A model generated the notes under the pieces. It was not told where the DNA came from. It did not search any database and was given only the letters and a program-made list of their open reading frames with translations. A DNA stretch of 64,000 nt from NCBI RefSeq assembly GCF_004118285.1, contig NZ_SDHY01000006.1, positions 124,001-188,000 of the forward strand, in the 5' to 3' direction. The position numbers and the translations under genes were made by a program. This document shows, one piece after another, positions 9,002-19,400 of this stretch. Positions within the stretch are counted from its first letter, which is position 1. Every line of letters begins with the position of its first letter. The stretch comes from Aquirufa rosea (GTDB lineage Bacteria; Bacteroidota; Bacteroidia; Cytophagales; Spirosomataceae).

Positions 9002-10063
9002 TTATAGTATAAATTTAGTTAATTTCTCTGATTGTTTTTGTTGATCCAAAACTTCTAATGTTACGGAAAAACGTTTACTTGCCCTCGGTGCTAAAAAGAT
9101 TAATGAACCATCCTCTCTAGCCGCTTTTTGTCCAATGGGTGGATGCGTTCCAGGTTCAATTCCCGTTACATACTCATCTTTTCCCCAATGTTGCCAATTC
9201 GTTAATTGAGGTAATTCTCTTTTATCGTAGGACATCTTTACTCCTAATCCTAGCTTCTCATTGTATAAACCACAAGCTACCTGATGTTGAGCATCCGTTG
9301 CGGCATCAATGAAAGCCACTTCCTCTCCTCCACCTGAATGAATATCCAAAGGTGCTGGACAAGTTTTGTAGTCGTTGCTTTCCTTAAAAATAAGCGGCTC
9401 TTGAATTCCTTCAAAACGATATTTCCATTTTCCTGGAGCAATGATTCGAGTTCCCTCATCCACTAAAGGCCATCCAAAATTGAAATGATATAATATCATC
9501 AAAGGAGCTTCCATATTGCCCTCATTGATGACTTCATCCTCAATTTTTAAAAATGCTTCGCCTAGTCTGCCTGATATGGTTCTTTTTAACGTCAAGCAAG
9601 GACCAAAAATCACATGCTGACGAACTATGCCCGAAATACTCATATCTAATTTTCCAGCATGAATATCTGGTTGTACGATGGAAGTAATCTCAGCCATTTG
9701 ATTGCTGATTTTTCCATGGATCCCCCGACTACCATATTCATCTTGTTCTGGTCCACCCACATGGTCTAAACCACAGGTGGTCATCAATCCACCTCCAAAT
9801 GTGCGTAACCAGTGCAGCCCCTGGTCAGACAGGGGCTGTGGACTGGTAATGCCAGCATGGGAAATCCATGCTAAACTTTTTTCTTGGTAAAAAGCCTCGG
9901 CAATATCCATGCCTCGGTCTAGGACTATTTTGTAGCGAAATCCCGCTCCCGTATCCATCCAAGCAATTCGAACGCCTCTACCTGCACCATTATCAAGAGT
10001 GGAGGTTTCTATGCCTCCGAGTTGCTTGTGATTGGATATTTTATCTTTCCAAGGATACGTCAT
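9002..10063 (-). CDS. DUF4432 / aldose 1-epimerase-like protein
   Basis: About 353 residues starting MTYPWKDKISNHKQLGG. It shows the DUF4432 pattern: NGAGRGVRIAWMDTGAGFRYKIV, then LDRGMDIAEAFYQ, GLHWLRTFGGGLMTTCGLDH, ILYHFNFGWPLVDEG and the near-C-terminal GIEPGTHPP. The fold is that of galactose mutarotase, so it probably interconverts sugar anomers or acts on a related keto sugar. The frame reaches an earlier ATG at 10105, but that start would overlap the end of the cytochrome gene by 32 bp; the ATG at 10061-10063 leaves a 10-bp gap and matches the family N-terminus. Confidence 0.78.
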   Translation of the reverse strand: MTYPWKDKISNHKQLGGIETSTLDNGAGRGVRIAWMDTGAGFRYKIVLDRGMDIAEAFYQEKSLAWISHAGITSPQPLSDQGLHWLRTFGGGLMTTCGLDHVGGPEQDEYGSRGIHGKISNQMAEITSIVQPDIHAGKLDMSISGIVRQHVIFGPCLTLKRTISGRLGEAFLKIEDEVINEGNMEAPLMILYHFNFGWPLVDEGTRIIAPGKWKYRFEGIQEPLIFKESNDYKTCPAPLDIHSGGGEEVAFIDAATDAQHQVACGLYNEKLGLGVKMSYDKRELPQLTNWQHWGKDEYVTGIEPGTHPPIGQKAAREDGSLIFLAPRASKRFSVTLEVLDQQKQSEKLTKFIL

Positions 10064-10073
10064 TTTTCTTAAA

Positions 10074-12812
10074 TTATTTAGCCGCAGGTTTAGCAAACAT
10101 TGCATTCGCCTCGCTACCGCCTGACATCAAATAAGCCATCAAATCTTTCAATTCTTCTGGGTTCAAGCTATTCACCAAACCAGCTAGCATTGGAGAAACA
10201 CCCGAGTATTTCACGGAAGTTACATTTTTCTTCAATACTTTTTCAATTTGATCTGGAGCATATGGATTTTGAGATACATAAAATGCTACCTTATCTTGGT
10301 TAGTGATACGTCCTACTACAGAAGTTCCGTTTCTTAACATCAATTGAGAGGCGGCATATTGATCTGAAACCGTCTTGTTGGGCTCAATGATAGCTTCCAA
10401 GATATCTTTCTTAGAGAAACGAGTTCCTAAGTTAGTTAAATCTGGACCAATGTTTCCGCCTCCATCAGCACCTACGGCATGACAGTTTCTACAAGTAGTA
10501 GCCGCGAACATCGATTTACCATTTTGGAAATCACGGTTAGTTAATGGTGCATCTAATAAAGCTAATGCCTCATCCACTTTCCAGTTTCTACCTGGACCTT
10601 TAGGTGCATTTACTTTTACTAAATCATTACCACTAGATGTCAATAAATCAGCTCCAGACATTTTATCGTACTTAGCACGCTGATTTTCTGGCACATTTTT
10701 CAAGGCCAACTTACGAGCACGATCAATGAAACCGATATAACTACGTCCACCTTGGTACTCAAATCCTTTACGGAACCAAGTGAAATAACGATCATATAAT
10801 TCTGGAGTCCAGTTATTCTTAGCAGCACTTAACATGGTAGCTAAATACGTTTGCTGGGCTGGTGGAATTTTCTCCAACATACGAGCGATATCTGTACCAT
10901 ATTGAGGGTTACGCATAATTAAATCCGCTGAAGAAGTAGCTGTTTCTGCGCGGTAAGCTGCCACAGAAGCAGTATCCTTAGTTTCTAACAATTTTAAGGT
11001 ACGTGGAATGATGTTCGGTGCTTCCAAAGTAACCAAGATACGGCTCAAAGAACGAGTTAAGTTCATTTGTTTAGCTGGATACATCGCATCAAACTTAGCC
11101 ACAATTGCAGCGGATTGAGCAGCATCTGGCATTCCATTACGTAAGATATTTAACTCAAATGCACGAATGTAATCAATCTGCAATGCCTCATTGAATCCTT
11201 TGTTATCAATCTTCAATAAAGCTGCATTGATCGCATTTTTATTCTCTGGCTTATCCATACGGATTAATCCAATCAAAGCATTGATAGCTGCCACTGGATC
11301 TTTCTCATTTAAAGCCTTATCCTTCCAAGAATCCGCAGGATTGTGCTCCAAAGCAATACGAGCCGCATAACGAATGAAACGATCTGGGCTATTCAAATGT
11401 GGCCAAACAGTAGCAACTGCCGCTGGGTTTGGACCATTGTGGAATACCTCCAATTTACGACGTAATTCATTCAATGGATTGATTTGAGAAACTACTGGTT
11501 TGGTGTTAGCTTCTTCCGGACCAGCATAATATACACGGTACAAATCAGACTCTAAACGACGACCACCGATTAAGAAATACAATGCACCATCTGGACCAAT
11601 TTGACCATCCGTTAAAGGAAGTGGAATACCAGACAAGAACTCTTCACGCTCAGCTGTATAAGATGAACCTTGTGGTTTCAATTTAATCAAGTGAGCAATA
11701 CCGAAAGTCCAGTCAAAAGCCAATAATGATTTCTTGTATTTAGCAGGGAACTTAGCATCACGTAAAGACAATAAACTGGTTGGGGAACCTTGACCAATAT
11801 TCAATACTGGAGGTAAGTTGTCTGGTAAAGAAGGTGACCATTTACTATTACCTGTTCTCCATCCATGCTCAGAACCAGAAGTCACGTGGTTGATACGGGT
11901 TGGACGGTACCAAGGTAAACCAAAATCCCACTCCATATCTGCATCATAAGCAAATAAATCACCTACTTCATTGAAAGCAATATCAAAAGCATTTCTGTAA
12001 CCAGCACTTACTAATTCCCATTTCTTTCCATCTGGATCGATATTAACAACATATCCACCTGGAGCATAACGATCGTTCGCATGTCCTCTTGGGTCTTTAA
12101 TCAATGGGAATAAGTTATCCTCATGCCAGTTCTTTGGCAAACGATAAGCATCCATTGGAGGAACGTCCGTATGGTTACCATTGATTAAATAAATGGATTT
12201 CTTATCTGGAGATAAAATAATCGAGTGTGGACCATGCTCTCCCTCTCCTTTGAATTCTTTCATCAAAGTGATTTTGTCGAAATGATCATCACCATCTAAG
12301 TCCTGAATGCGATATAAACCACTACCACGGGGTGCATATGAAGGCGCAAAATTAGGATTACGATTAGGATTTGCAGCAGGAGGGTTTGCTGGAGCTACAC
12401 GAGCATTCACCATCACATATAAACTATTGAAGGCATAAAGCAAACCGTGCGCATTTCCAATGCCTAAAGTATCTGCTCCTTTTCCAAATTTCAATTTCTC
12501 AATTTTCGGAGTATTGTCTTTGGAACCAATGGCTGGGATAGTCAATCTGAATAGTCCACCGTATTGATCAGAGGCAATCATTCTACCTTTGTCATCAAAA
12601 CACATAGCTACCCAAGATCCCATTTTGGCATCGGATGGACTAAATAAATGTTCAACTTTAAATCCAGGCTGCAAACGAATTTTATCCGTTTTTGGATTTC
12701 CCCCCTCAGTGAGGGCAGGTTGCACTTTGTGGAGTGAATTGTAGCCAAAACTGCCTAGGGCAATCATGGCGGCAAACACCAATCCAAATTTAACTAGAGG
12801 TCTCATTTTCAT
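10074..12812 (-). CDS. Periplasmic membrane-bound dehydrogenase with beta-propeller, HEAT-like region and cytochrome c domain
   Basis: A 912-residue exported protein: N-terminal hydrophobic anchor or signal (residues about 9-24), then an NHL/PQQ-type beta-propeller (about 40-440; 'GPHSIILSPDKKSIYLING', 'AFNEVGDLFAYDADMEWD'), a helical HEAT-like region (about 440-700) and a C-terminal cytochrome c domain with the heme motif CRNCH at about 772-776 and 'IGPDLTNLG'. This is the architecture of the planctomycete/verrucomicrobial 'putative membrane-bound dehydrogenase plus heme-binding' family (TIGR02604/TIGR02603 type), also found in Bacteroidota sugar clusters. It probably oxidises a sugar in the periplasm and passes electrons to the respiratory chain. 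The distal heme ligand may be Met in 'SPMLAGL'. Confidence 0.85.
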   Translation of the reverse strand: MKMRPLVKFGLVFAAMIALGSFGYNSLHKVQPALTEGGNPKTDKIRLQPGFKVEHLFSPSDAKMGSWVAMCFDDKGRMIASDQYGGLFRLTIPAIGSKDNTPKIEKLKFGKGADTLGIGNAHGLLYAFNSLYVMVNARVAPANPPAANPNRNPNFAPSYAPRGSGLYRIQDLDGDDHFDKITLMKEFKGEGEHGPHSIILSPDKKSIYLINGNHTDVPPMDAYRLPKNWHEDNLFPLIKDPRGHANDRYAPGGYVVNIDPDGKKWELVSAGYRNAFDIAFNEVGDLFAYDADMEWDFGLPWYRPTRINHVTSGSEHGWRTGNSKWSPSLPDNLPPVLNIGQGSPTSLLSLRDAKFPAKYKKSLLAFDWTFGIAHLIKLKPQGSSYTAEREEFLSGIPLPLTDGQIGPDGALYFLIGGRRLESDLYRVYYAGPEEANTKPVVSQINPLNELRRKLEVFHNGPNPAAVATVWPHLNSPDRFIRYAARIALEHNPADSWKDKALNEKDPVAAINALIGLIRMDKPENKNAINAALLKIDNKGFNEALQIDYIRAFELNILRNGMPDAAQSAAIVAKFDAMYPAKQMNLTRSLSRILVTLEAPNIIPRTLKLLETKDTASVAAYRAETATSSADLIMRNPQYGTDIARMLEKIPPAQQTYLATMLSAAKNNWTPELYDRYFTWFRKGFEYQGGRSYIGFIDRARKLALKNVPENQRAKYDKMSGADLLTSSGNDLVKVNAPKGPGRNWKVDEALALLDAPLTNRDFQNGKSMFAATTCRNCHAVGADGGGNIGPDLTNLGTRFSKKDILEAIIEPNKTVSDQYAASQLMLRNGTSVVGRITNQDKVAFYVSQNPYAPDQIEKVLKKNVTSVKYSGVSPMLAGLVNSLNPEELKDLMAYLMSGGSEANAMFAKPAAK

Positions 12813-12826
12813 ATAATTAGCATTGT

Positions 12827-13609
12827 TTATTTAAGAATTTTTAATCGAACGTTTTTATATTCCACCTTCATTGGTGGACCTACGTGTACTTGCATGCCTA
12901 ACCAGCCAGATGATTTACCATTCACCTTGTCTAAGTCAGTAACATCACTCATCAAAATACCATTCACGTAATGTAATAAGTGGTTTCCTTTAGCTACAAT
13001 GTGAATTTCATTCCAATCTTCTGAATGAATTTTGGTTTTTAATGAATCCGTATGACCTAAAGAACCTTTTACCTGACGAGCAGTCCAGTTATTTCTCTGA
13101 GAATATGTCTTCAAATTATTTTTCAATTCAGGATCAGTTTGCTCATTAATTACAGAAATTTCTCCACGGTAGGCCAAGGTTGTACGCGCACGCTCCTCAT
13201 AGTTTTGTCCCGTGTAACGATTATTGCCATCAATATCAGCTTGATATCCTTTCAATGCAAATGGCAAATCGGGAAGTAACTCCTCCGAACGATAATTAAC
13301 ACCAGTATTACCCGTTTTAGTAATTTTAACATCAGCTTTAAATTCAAAATCAGCCGGTTGACCACCTCTCCAGATTAAAAAGTGATTTCTCTTCAAAGAA
13401 GTTTCTGGGGTAATTTCACCCACGATACTTCCATTTTCCACACGCCAGTAAGCAGGATCTCCCTCCCATCCTTTCAGCGACTTACCGTCAAAAATTTGTT
13501 TGAACCCTTTTTCATTAGGCTTGCTCTGAGGCCCCTCCGAGGAATTGCGAAACGCAAAAAATGGTAGCATCAGCCCAACAAGGCCCAGATACAGTAATTG
13601 TTTTTTCAT
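12827..13609 (-). CDS. DUF1080 protein (3-keto-disaccharide hydrolase family), secreted
   Basis: A 260-residue protein with a signal peptide (LLYLGLVGLMLPFFAF) and a single DUF1080 jelly-roll domain: KQIFDGKSLKGWEGDPAYWRV, ENGSIVGEIT, DFEFKADVKITKTGNTGVNYRSEE, and the C-terminal GWLGMQVHVGPPMKVEYKNVRLK. The family is known to hydrolyse 3-keto glycosides made by Gfo/Idh/MocA or other dehydrogenases. It lies 14 bp upstream of the periplasmic dehydrogenase gene, consistent with a joint action in the periplasm: oxidation at C3 followed by cleavage. Confidence 0.9.
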   Translation of the reverse strand: MKKQLLYLGLVGLMLPFFAFRNSSEGPQSKPNEKGFKQIFDGKSLKGWEGDPAYWRVENGSIVGEITPETSLKRNHFLIWRGGQPADFEFKADVKITKTGNTGVNYRSEELLPDLPFALKGYQADIDGNNRYTGQNYEERARTTLAYRGEISVINEQTDPELKNNLKTYSQRNNWTARQVKGSLGHTDSLKTKIHSEDWNEIHIVAKGNHLLHYVNGILMSDVTDLDKVNGKSSGWLGMQVHVGPPMKVEYKNVRLKILK

Positions 13610-13674
13610 AGGTAATATAGATTTATGTAAAAATTAGTGAAAAAATTATCAATTATATAATGTTTTATATGGTT

Positions 13675-14880
13675 TTAGGCCTTTTTCTTCTTGTAATGAA
13701 AAAAGACAAAAACTCCTTTCTTATTAGAAATAACAATATCTTTTAGCCCATCACGATTCATATCTTCGATAACTATGTGAATACCAGCACCTGAGTCCTC
13801 GTCAATGTCATGGCTAATCCAGGTTGGATTTTTACCTGGCTTAAATTCATACCAACGAAGGAGCGCTTTTTCAAATTCTCCAGGATCCTTTCCATTGTGT
13901 GCCATAAACCTTTTTCCTACCACAAAATCTGGATGCTTGTCACCATTGAAATCGGCCATGGCCATGGCATGTGTTTGAGAAAGATCTTTTTGAATGACTT
14001 GAGTTTCTACTCCAAGTGTACTACGCTTATGCCACCAGATACCATAATCATGAGCAGAGGAATTGAGCAGGTCAACTAGTCCATCGCCATCCAAATCCAA
14101 GACCATGATGTGTGCGCTATCAAATTTTAAAGGCAAAGGATGAAATGTCCATTCATTGGCCATCACATCGGCAGGACACTCCCACCATCCTTCTTTGAAA
14201 ATGATATCTTTTCTACCATCTCCATTCATATCTCCATGCCCTAAGCCATGAGTGTATTTATGTGTTCCCAAGCTAGGATTCGATGAAATCAAATGGACTT
14301 TCCAAGTGCTATCTTGTTTAGCTTTGGGAGCTTCTAACCAAATCATTTGTTTAGATTTGGAATCATTGCCAATAATATCTTTTAGTCCATCACCATTAAC
14401 ATCTTCAAATAATGGTGATTCATTTCCAATAGAGGCATATAAAAAATGTCTTTTCCAAAGTAAAGGCTTGTTTTTGGGATTCTCAAACCAATAAACTGCC
14501 TCACCTGGCAATCCTACTTTAATTAAATCTACCCATCCGTCATGATTAACATCTTGGGCAAAGTTTAAAAATGAATTACTATAACCCTCATCCACTTTAA
14601 ATACGTGATCTTTGGGGAATGCTTTCAACGATTTATCGTATCGAATATCATCATCACTGATGACATGCTTGGTCCATTTAGGTGCTTCAAACCAATAAGC
14701 GCCAGCCAAGACATCTTTCTTTCCATCATGATTCACGTCCCCTACACATACTCCTTCAGAAAGAAAGGTAGAACTGAGTACTACTTTCGTAAATTCTGGA
14801 ACATGCACTGATGCATTAGCTTGCCCAAAAAACAGACAAGAAATAACCAAGGCTTTAGGAAGAATGGACAGGTTTTTCAT
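13675..14880 (-). CDS. Secreted FG-GAP/VCBS beta-propeller protein
   Basis: About 401 residues, with a signal peptide (MKNLSILPKALVISCLFFGQANA) and repeated Asp-rich calcium-binding-like motifs of the FG-GAP/VCBS type: DVNHDGKKDVLAG, DVNHDGWVDLIK, DVNGDGLKDIIG, DMNGDGRKDIIF, DLDGDGLVDLLN, DFNGDKHPDFVVG and DMNRDGLKDIVIS. This makes a seven-bladed propeller. The role is probably substrate binding or structural support at the cell surface. The start at 14878-14880 is preferred over an upstream ATG at 14937 because the hairpin terminator at 14892-14929 would otherwise be inside the gene. Confidence 0.82.
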   Translation of the reverse strand: MKNLSILPKALVISCLFFGQANASVHVPEFTKVVLSSTFLSEGVCVGDVNHDGKKDVLAGAYWFEAPKWTKHVISDDDIRYDKSLKAFPKDHVFKVDEGYSNSFLNFAQDVNHDGWVDLIKVGLPGEAVYWFENPKNKPLLWKRHFLYASIGNESPLFEDVNGDGLKDIIGNDSKSKQMIWLEAPKAKQDSTWKVHLISSNPSLGTHKYTHGLGHGDMNGDGRKDIIFKEGWWECPADVMANEWTFHPLPLKFDSAHIMVLDLDGDGLVDLLNSSAHDYGIWWHKRSTLGVETQVIQKDLSQTHAMAMADFNGDKHPDFVVGKRFMAHNGKDPGEFEKALLRWYEFKPGKNPTWISHDIDEDSGAGIHIVIEDMNRDGLKDIVISNKKGVFVFFHYKKKKA

Positions 14881-14891
14881 GAGTAGAGGAG

Positions 14892-14929
14892 AAAAAAATA
14901 GCTGCCCTGCTAATCTAGGACAGCTATTT
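14892..14929 (-). terminator. Hairpin terminator/attenuator after susD
   Basis: Read on the minus strand: AAATAGCTGTCC, a loop of about ten bases, GGGCAGCTATTTTTTT. The stem (AAATAGCTG-CC) followed by a T run is a typical intrinsic terminator. It lies 14 bp after the susD stop and 12 bp before the FG-GAP start, so it probably reduces read-through from susCD into the catabolic genes and sets a high surface-protein to enzyme ratio. Confidence 0.7.
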
Positions 14930-14942
14930 ATAAACATATTAA

Positions 14943-16454
14943 TTACTTAATATTTGGATTTAAAGCTGCTTCATCGGCAGGCATTGGATAGTACTTCTCA
15001 ATAACCGTAAAAGAGTTACTACGAAGCGTATATCCTTTTTGATAATAATAAGCAAATGGATTTGCCTTTATTTCAGCACCATAAGCAGTAATCACTTGCT
15101 TATAGGTATCTGTACGAACTAAGTCATGCCAACGCTTGTTTTCAAAGGCTAATTCTACACGACGCTCTTTCATCAAAGCAGTACGGAAATCAGCTTGAGT
15201 AGTAGCTTCTGTATTTGGTAAACCAGCACGCTTACGGATCATATTCATATAAGTAGCTGCTTCAGCCGTTTTTCCTTGCTCATTCAAAGCCTCCGCTAAG
15301 AATAATATTACTTCAGCATAACGATATACAGGCCAATTCATACCATGGTTTCCATTCAATGAATGAGGCTTCATGTACTTCTTAATGATAGGATATGTTT
15401 TACCTTCCCACAAAGTAGTTGAGCAAGTAATATATCCGATTGAAGCATCCTTGCGCAAATCTCCTGGCTCATATGCCGCGATAATATTAGGTGTAGGAGC
15501 GTTATTACCCTCACCAGTTTGCGGTTGTGGATTAGAGGTACCAGATAAAGTTTTCAACTCATCTGCCGTCATTGGACGAGGCAAGAAGTTGTACATAAAT
15601 GTACCATTGTATCCATTTGAACCTTCTTGAAACTGAACTTCAAACACGCTTTCAGCATTATTCTTATTTCCTGTTGAAGTTGAGAAAACATTGTTATAAT
15701 CTGGAATCAATGAATAGTTCCCTTCTGCAATTACCTCTTTACAAAGTTTCTCGGCAGCAGCCCACTCTTTTTTGATAATATGCAAATTCGCTAACAAGGT
15801 TTTCGCAGCACCAGAAGTTGCTCTACCTGGCTCCTGAGTCGACTTTGGCTTCAACGAAGCAATAGCTCCAGTTAAATCATCGATGATGATTTTCTCTAAA
15901 TCTGCCGCAGTACCCAACTTGGCAGCAGCCTCTTCTCTAGTAGTAATAGGAGTCAAATGCAAAGGTCCCTTATTGAAATATCTGTATATCTCAAAATAAG
16001 CAAATGCTCTTAAAAATTGTGCCTGCCCTTTTAAATTAGCTTTAGCTGCAGCATCAAAATCCGCTTTATCAATTAAAGCAAGTACCTGGTTGGCACGTGC
16101 AATAATCAAATAATCTTGACGATACTGATTCAATACGTGAGTATTTGTTGTCAAACCATTCGATACTGGAATGGAGAAATCTGCCAAGTCCTCTTGTTGC
16201 TCGGTTGCTCCAAATGCTGTATTTCTGTAATAGTACGTATTATCAGAATGCATTTCAGACAATAACCATGAACGATCATTATAAATGGTTCTCAATGGAA
16301 CATAACATGCATTGACAGCTTGCTCAAAATCCGCTTGGGTTTTAAAGAAGGTCACCGAACTTAAATTGGTTTCAGGAGCGATTTCCAAGAAACTCTCTGA
16401 GCAGCCCGTCAAACCCAGGGCTAGCATACAGCTTAATATGATTTTATTTTTCAT
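14943..16454 (-). CDS. susD: SusD/RagB-family outer-membrane glycan-binding lipoprotein
   Basis: A 503-residue surface lipoprotein. The signal MKNKIILSCMLALGLTGCSES has the lipobox Cys at residue 18. SusD-like N-terminal (FLEIAPETNLSSVTFFKTQADFEQAVNACY) and C-terminal signatures (NWPVYRYAEVILFLAEALNEQGKTAEA, YMNMIRKRAGLP, LMKERRVELAFENKRWHDLVRT) are both clear. It pairs with the SusC gene 41 bp upstream and would form the lid of the outer-membrane import complex. The glycan cannot be deduced; the neighbouring CE15 and DUF1080 genes suggest a plant-derived glycoside. The symbol marks the family, not a proven starch substrate. Confidence 0.95.
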   Translation of the reverse strand: MKNKIILSCMLALGLTGCSESFLEIAPETNLSSVTFFKTQADFEQAVNACYVPLRTIYNDRSWLLSEMHSDNTYYYRNTAFGATEQQEDLADFSIPVSNGLTTNTHVLNQYRQDYLIIARANQVLALIDKADFDAAAKANLKGQAQFLRAFAYFEIYRYFNKGPLHLTPITTREEAAAKLGTAADLEKIIIDDLTGAIASLKPKSTQEPGRATSGAAKTLLANLHIIKKEWAAAEKLCKEVIAEGNYSLIPDYNNVFSTSTGNKNNAESVFEVQFQEGSNGYNGTFMYNFLPRPMTADELKTLSGTSNPQPQTGEGNNAPTPNIIAAYEPGDLRKDASIGYITCSTTLWEGKTYPIIKKYMKPHSLNGNHGMNWPVYRYAEVILFLAEALNEQGKTAEAATYMNMIRKRAGLPNTEATTQADFRTALMKERRVELAFENKRWHDLVRTDTYKQVITAYGAEIKANPFAYYYQKGYTLRSNSFTVIEKYYPMPADEAALNPNIK

Positions 16455-16495
16455 TTTGTCTATCTAAATATATGATATGAATATCGTCGTCCTAA

Positions 16496-19400
16496 TTAAA
16501 AGTTAAAGTTCGCACCAATTGTAAAAGTACGCGGAACAGGATAGTTAGATAAATCCACACCTGGGCTCAAGTTACCTCCATCACCCTGACCGTTTCCTTG
16601 AGCAGATGTTTCAGGATTTGGTCCTCCCCAATAATTGGTGAAAACATAGGCTTGTTGACATGAAGCATAAACACGAAGCGACTTATACACTTTAGAAGGT
16701 TTGGTGAATGTATAACCCAAGGTGATGTTACGGATAGTGAAATAAGAAGCATCAGCTACGAAACGACTATTCATCCAGTCACGCTCAATACCAGTTACGT
16801 TACCACCACCTACGGTTGTTCCGTACATACCTAAACCTGGGTTTGCCTCTGAACGGAAACGATATTTAGCTCCATCCACCATGTTAAATACACCGTCTAA
16901 GTTAGCTGTCGAATAAATGTGACGTACTAACAATTGGTTTCCATAAGAACCAGATCCAATGATGTTGAAATCCCAGTTTTTATAAGTTACATTATTGGTA
17001 ATACCATAAACGAAATCAGGGAATGGATTACCCATTATCGTTCTGTCATCATTGTTTCCACCATAGTCAATAATACCATTTCCATTCAAGTCCTTAATCT
17101 TAATACTTCCAACGGTTGAACGACCAGGTACTTGCGGATTATTAGCTAAATCAGCAGCATTTTTGTAAACACCATCCGCAATTACACCATAAAACTGTCC
17201 AAATGGCTGACCTACTTTGGTGATATGGAATGTTCCATACACACGATCAATACCTGGAGCTAAAGCCACTACTACGTTACGGTTGAAGGAAATATTCGCA
17301 TTGGTAGTCCATTTCACAGCACCTGTTGTATTTTTTGTATTTACAGCAAATTCATGTCCCCAGAACTTAATCTCACCAATATTATCATTAAAGTTACCAA
17401 AACCAGATGCCTGAGCAATTTGTACAGAATACAATAAGTTTGTGGTATTTTTCAAATAATAATCGTAAGTAAAGTTTACACGATCATTCCAAAGGTTCAA
17501 ATCTAATCCTAAATCAAATTGACGAGTTTTTTCCCATCCTAAATTAGGGTTAGCTAATGAACTTACCGAAGCACCAGGAGCGACTGTGTTTCCGAATACA
17601 CCGTTAACTGTGTTGTTGATCAAGGCATAGTGTGTGTAGTTACCGATATTATTATTACCAATTTCTCCTAAACTAGCACGGATTTTCATGAATGAAACTG
17701 CTGGAATGTCTTGCATGAATGCTTCATCAGACACAACCCAACCCGCACCAATTGATGGAAATATACCCCAACGGTTGTTAGCTCCGAAACGAGAGGAACC
17801 ATCACTTCGAATTGCTGCATTTAATAGATACTTACCTTTATAGTTGTAGTTTAAGCGCGCTAAATAAGAAATCAATCCCCACTCTTGTACTCCTGAAACA
17901 GTAGCACCACGGTTGATATTGATACCACCTTGAATTGTTGGAAGACGATCATCCGCATAAGTATCTGCTTGAATTTGGCTAGATTCTTGACGGAAATACT
18001 GACTTGTATAACCTCCTAAAATTTCAAACTTATGATCTTCTAATAAAGTCTTGGTATAAGTAACTGTATTTTCATTCAACCAGGACAAGTTTTCAATATT
18101 TTGACGAATAGAAACTGCTGTTGTAGGAATAGCTACGTTAATCGCTGATGTTGCTGTCGATGGATTGAAAAAGAAGAATTTCGTTCTTAAAATCTCACCG
18201 TTCATACTAGATTTGAATTTCAAACCTTTGATTGGTTCAAACTCAATATATGCGTTAGTCAATAAGTTAGTTGTCGTAGTTTCATTAATTAACTCTTGCG
18301 CAGATCTAACCCAGTTAGGATACGCAAAGATGTTACCTGTACTGGCAGGGAAACGATTGAATTTAGTTAATGTCTTTCCATCAGCTTCATAAATTGGCAT
18401 GATTGGCCAAGTATGCAATGCGTTGAACAAAATACCAGTTCCACGGTCTCCGTCTGTTCTAGGTGTATTATCGTATGTCAACTGTGGAGCCACATTGAAA
18501 CCGATAGTAACTTTATCAGAAATATCATAAGCAGAGTTTAAACGCAATGAATAACGCTTATAATCGGTATTTAAAACTACACCCTTTTGATCCAAGATAC
18601 CCGCCACCAAAGAAGTTCTAGATTTTTCTTTGTTGGAGGTAATGGACAAGTTATAACTGGTAATAGGAGCATTCTTTTGAATTAACGCATCATACCAATC
18701 ATTGTTCTTTCCCTCATACTGAGAAGGATTTTGGAATTCTACAGGCACTGGTTGTTTCGCATCTTCGTAAGACTCTTTTTTAAATTGAGCAAATTCAACT
18801 GCATCCATCATATCAACACGACCTTTCATCGGAACTTGTTGAATACCTGTGTACACATTAAAGCTTACATTAGTACCGCTTCCTTTTCCTTTCTTAGTAG
18901 TAATCAAAACCACACCATTGGCAGCACGAGATCCATATAATGAAGTAGAAGCCGCATCTTTCAATACAGAGATATCTTCAATTTCATCTGGATTCATAGC
19001 ACCAATGGTACCCGTGATAGGGAAACCATCTACTACGTACAATGGATCAGAACCAGCCGAAACTGACAATTGACCACGAATACGTACGTTCATACCTTTA
19101 CCAGGCTGACCCGTAGTTTGGTTAATTTGGACACCGGCTAATTGACCTTGTAATTTTTGACCGATTTGAGTTACAGGTAAATCTTTCAATTCCTTATAAC
19201 CAATAGTTTGTACAGCACCCGTGATTTCTTTCTTCACCTGGCTACCGTAACCCACTACTACGATCTCGTTCAAAGTTTTGTTATCTGCAGCTAAAGTTAC
19301 ATTCAAAGTCTTTTGACCTGTGTAAACTACATCCTTAGAAATAAAACCTACCGAACTAAAACGCAATGTTTCATTATTTTTCACATCGATGGCGAAATTA

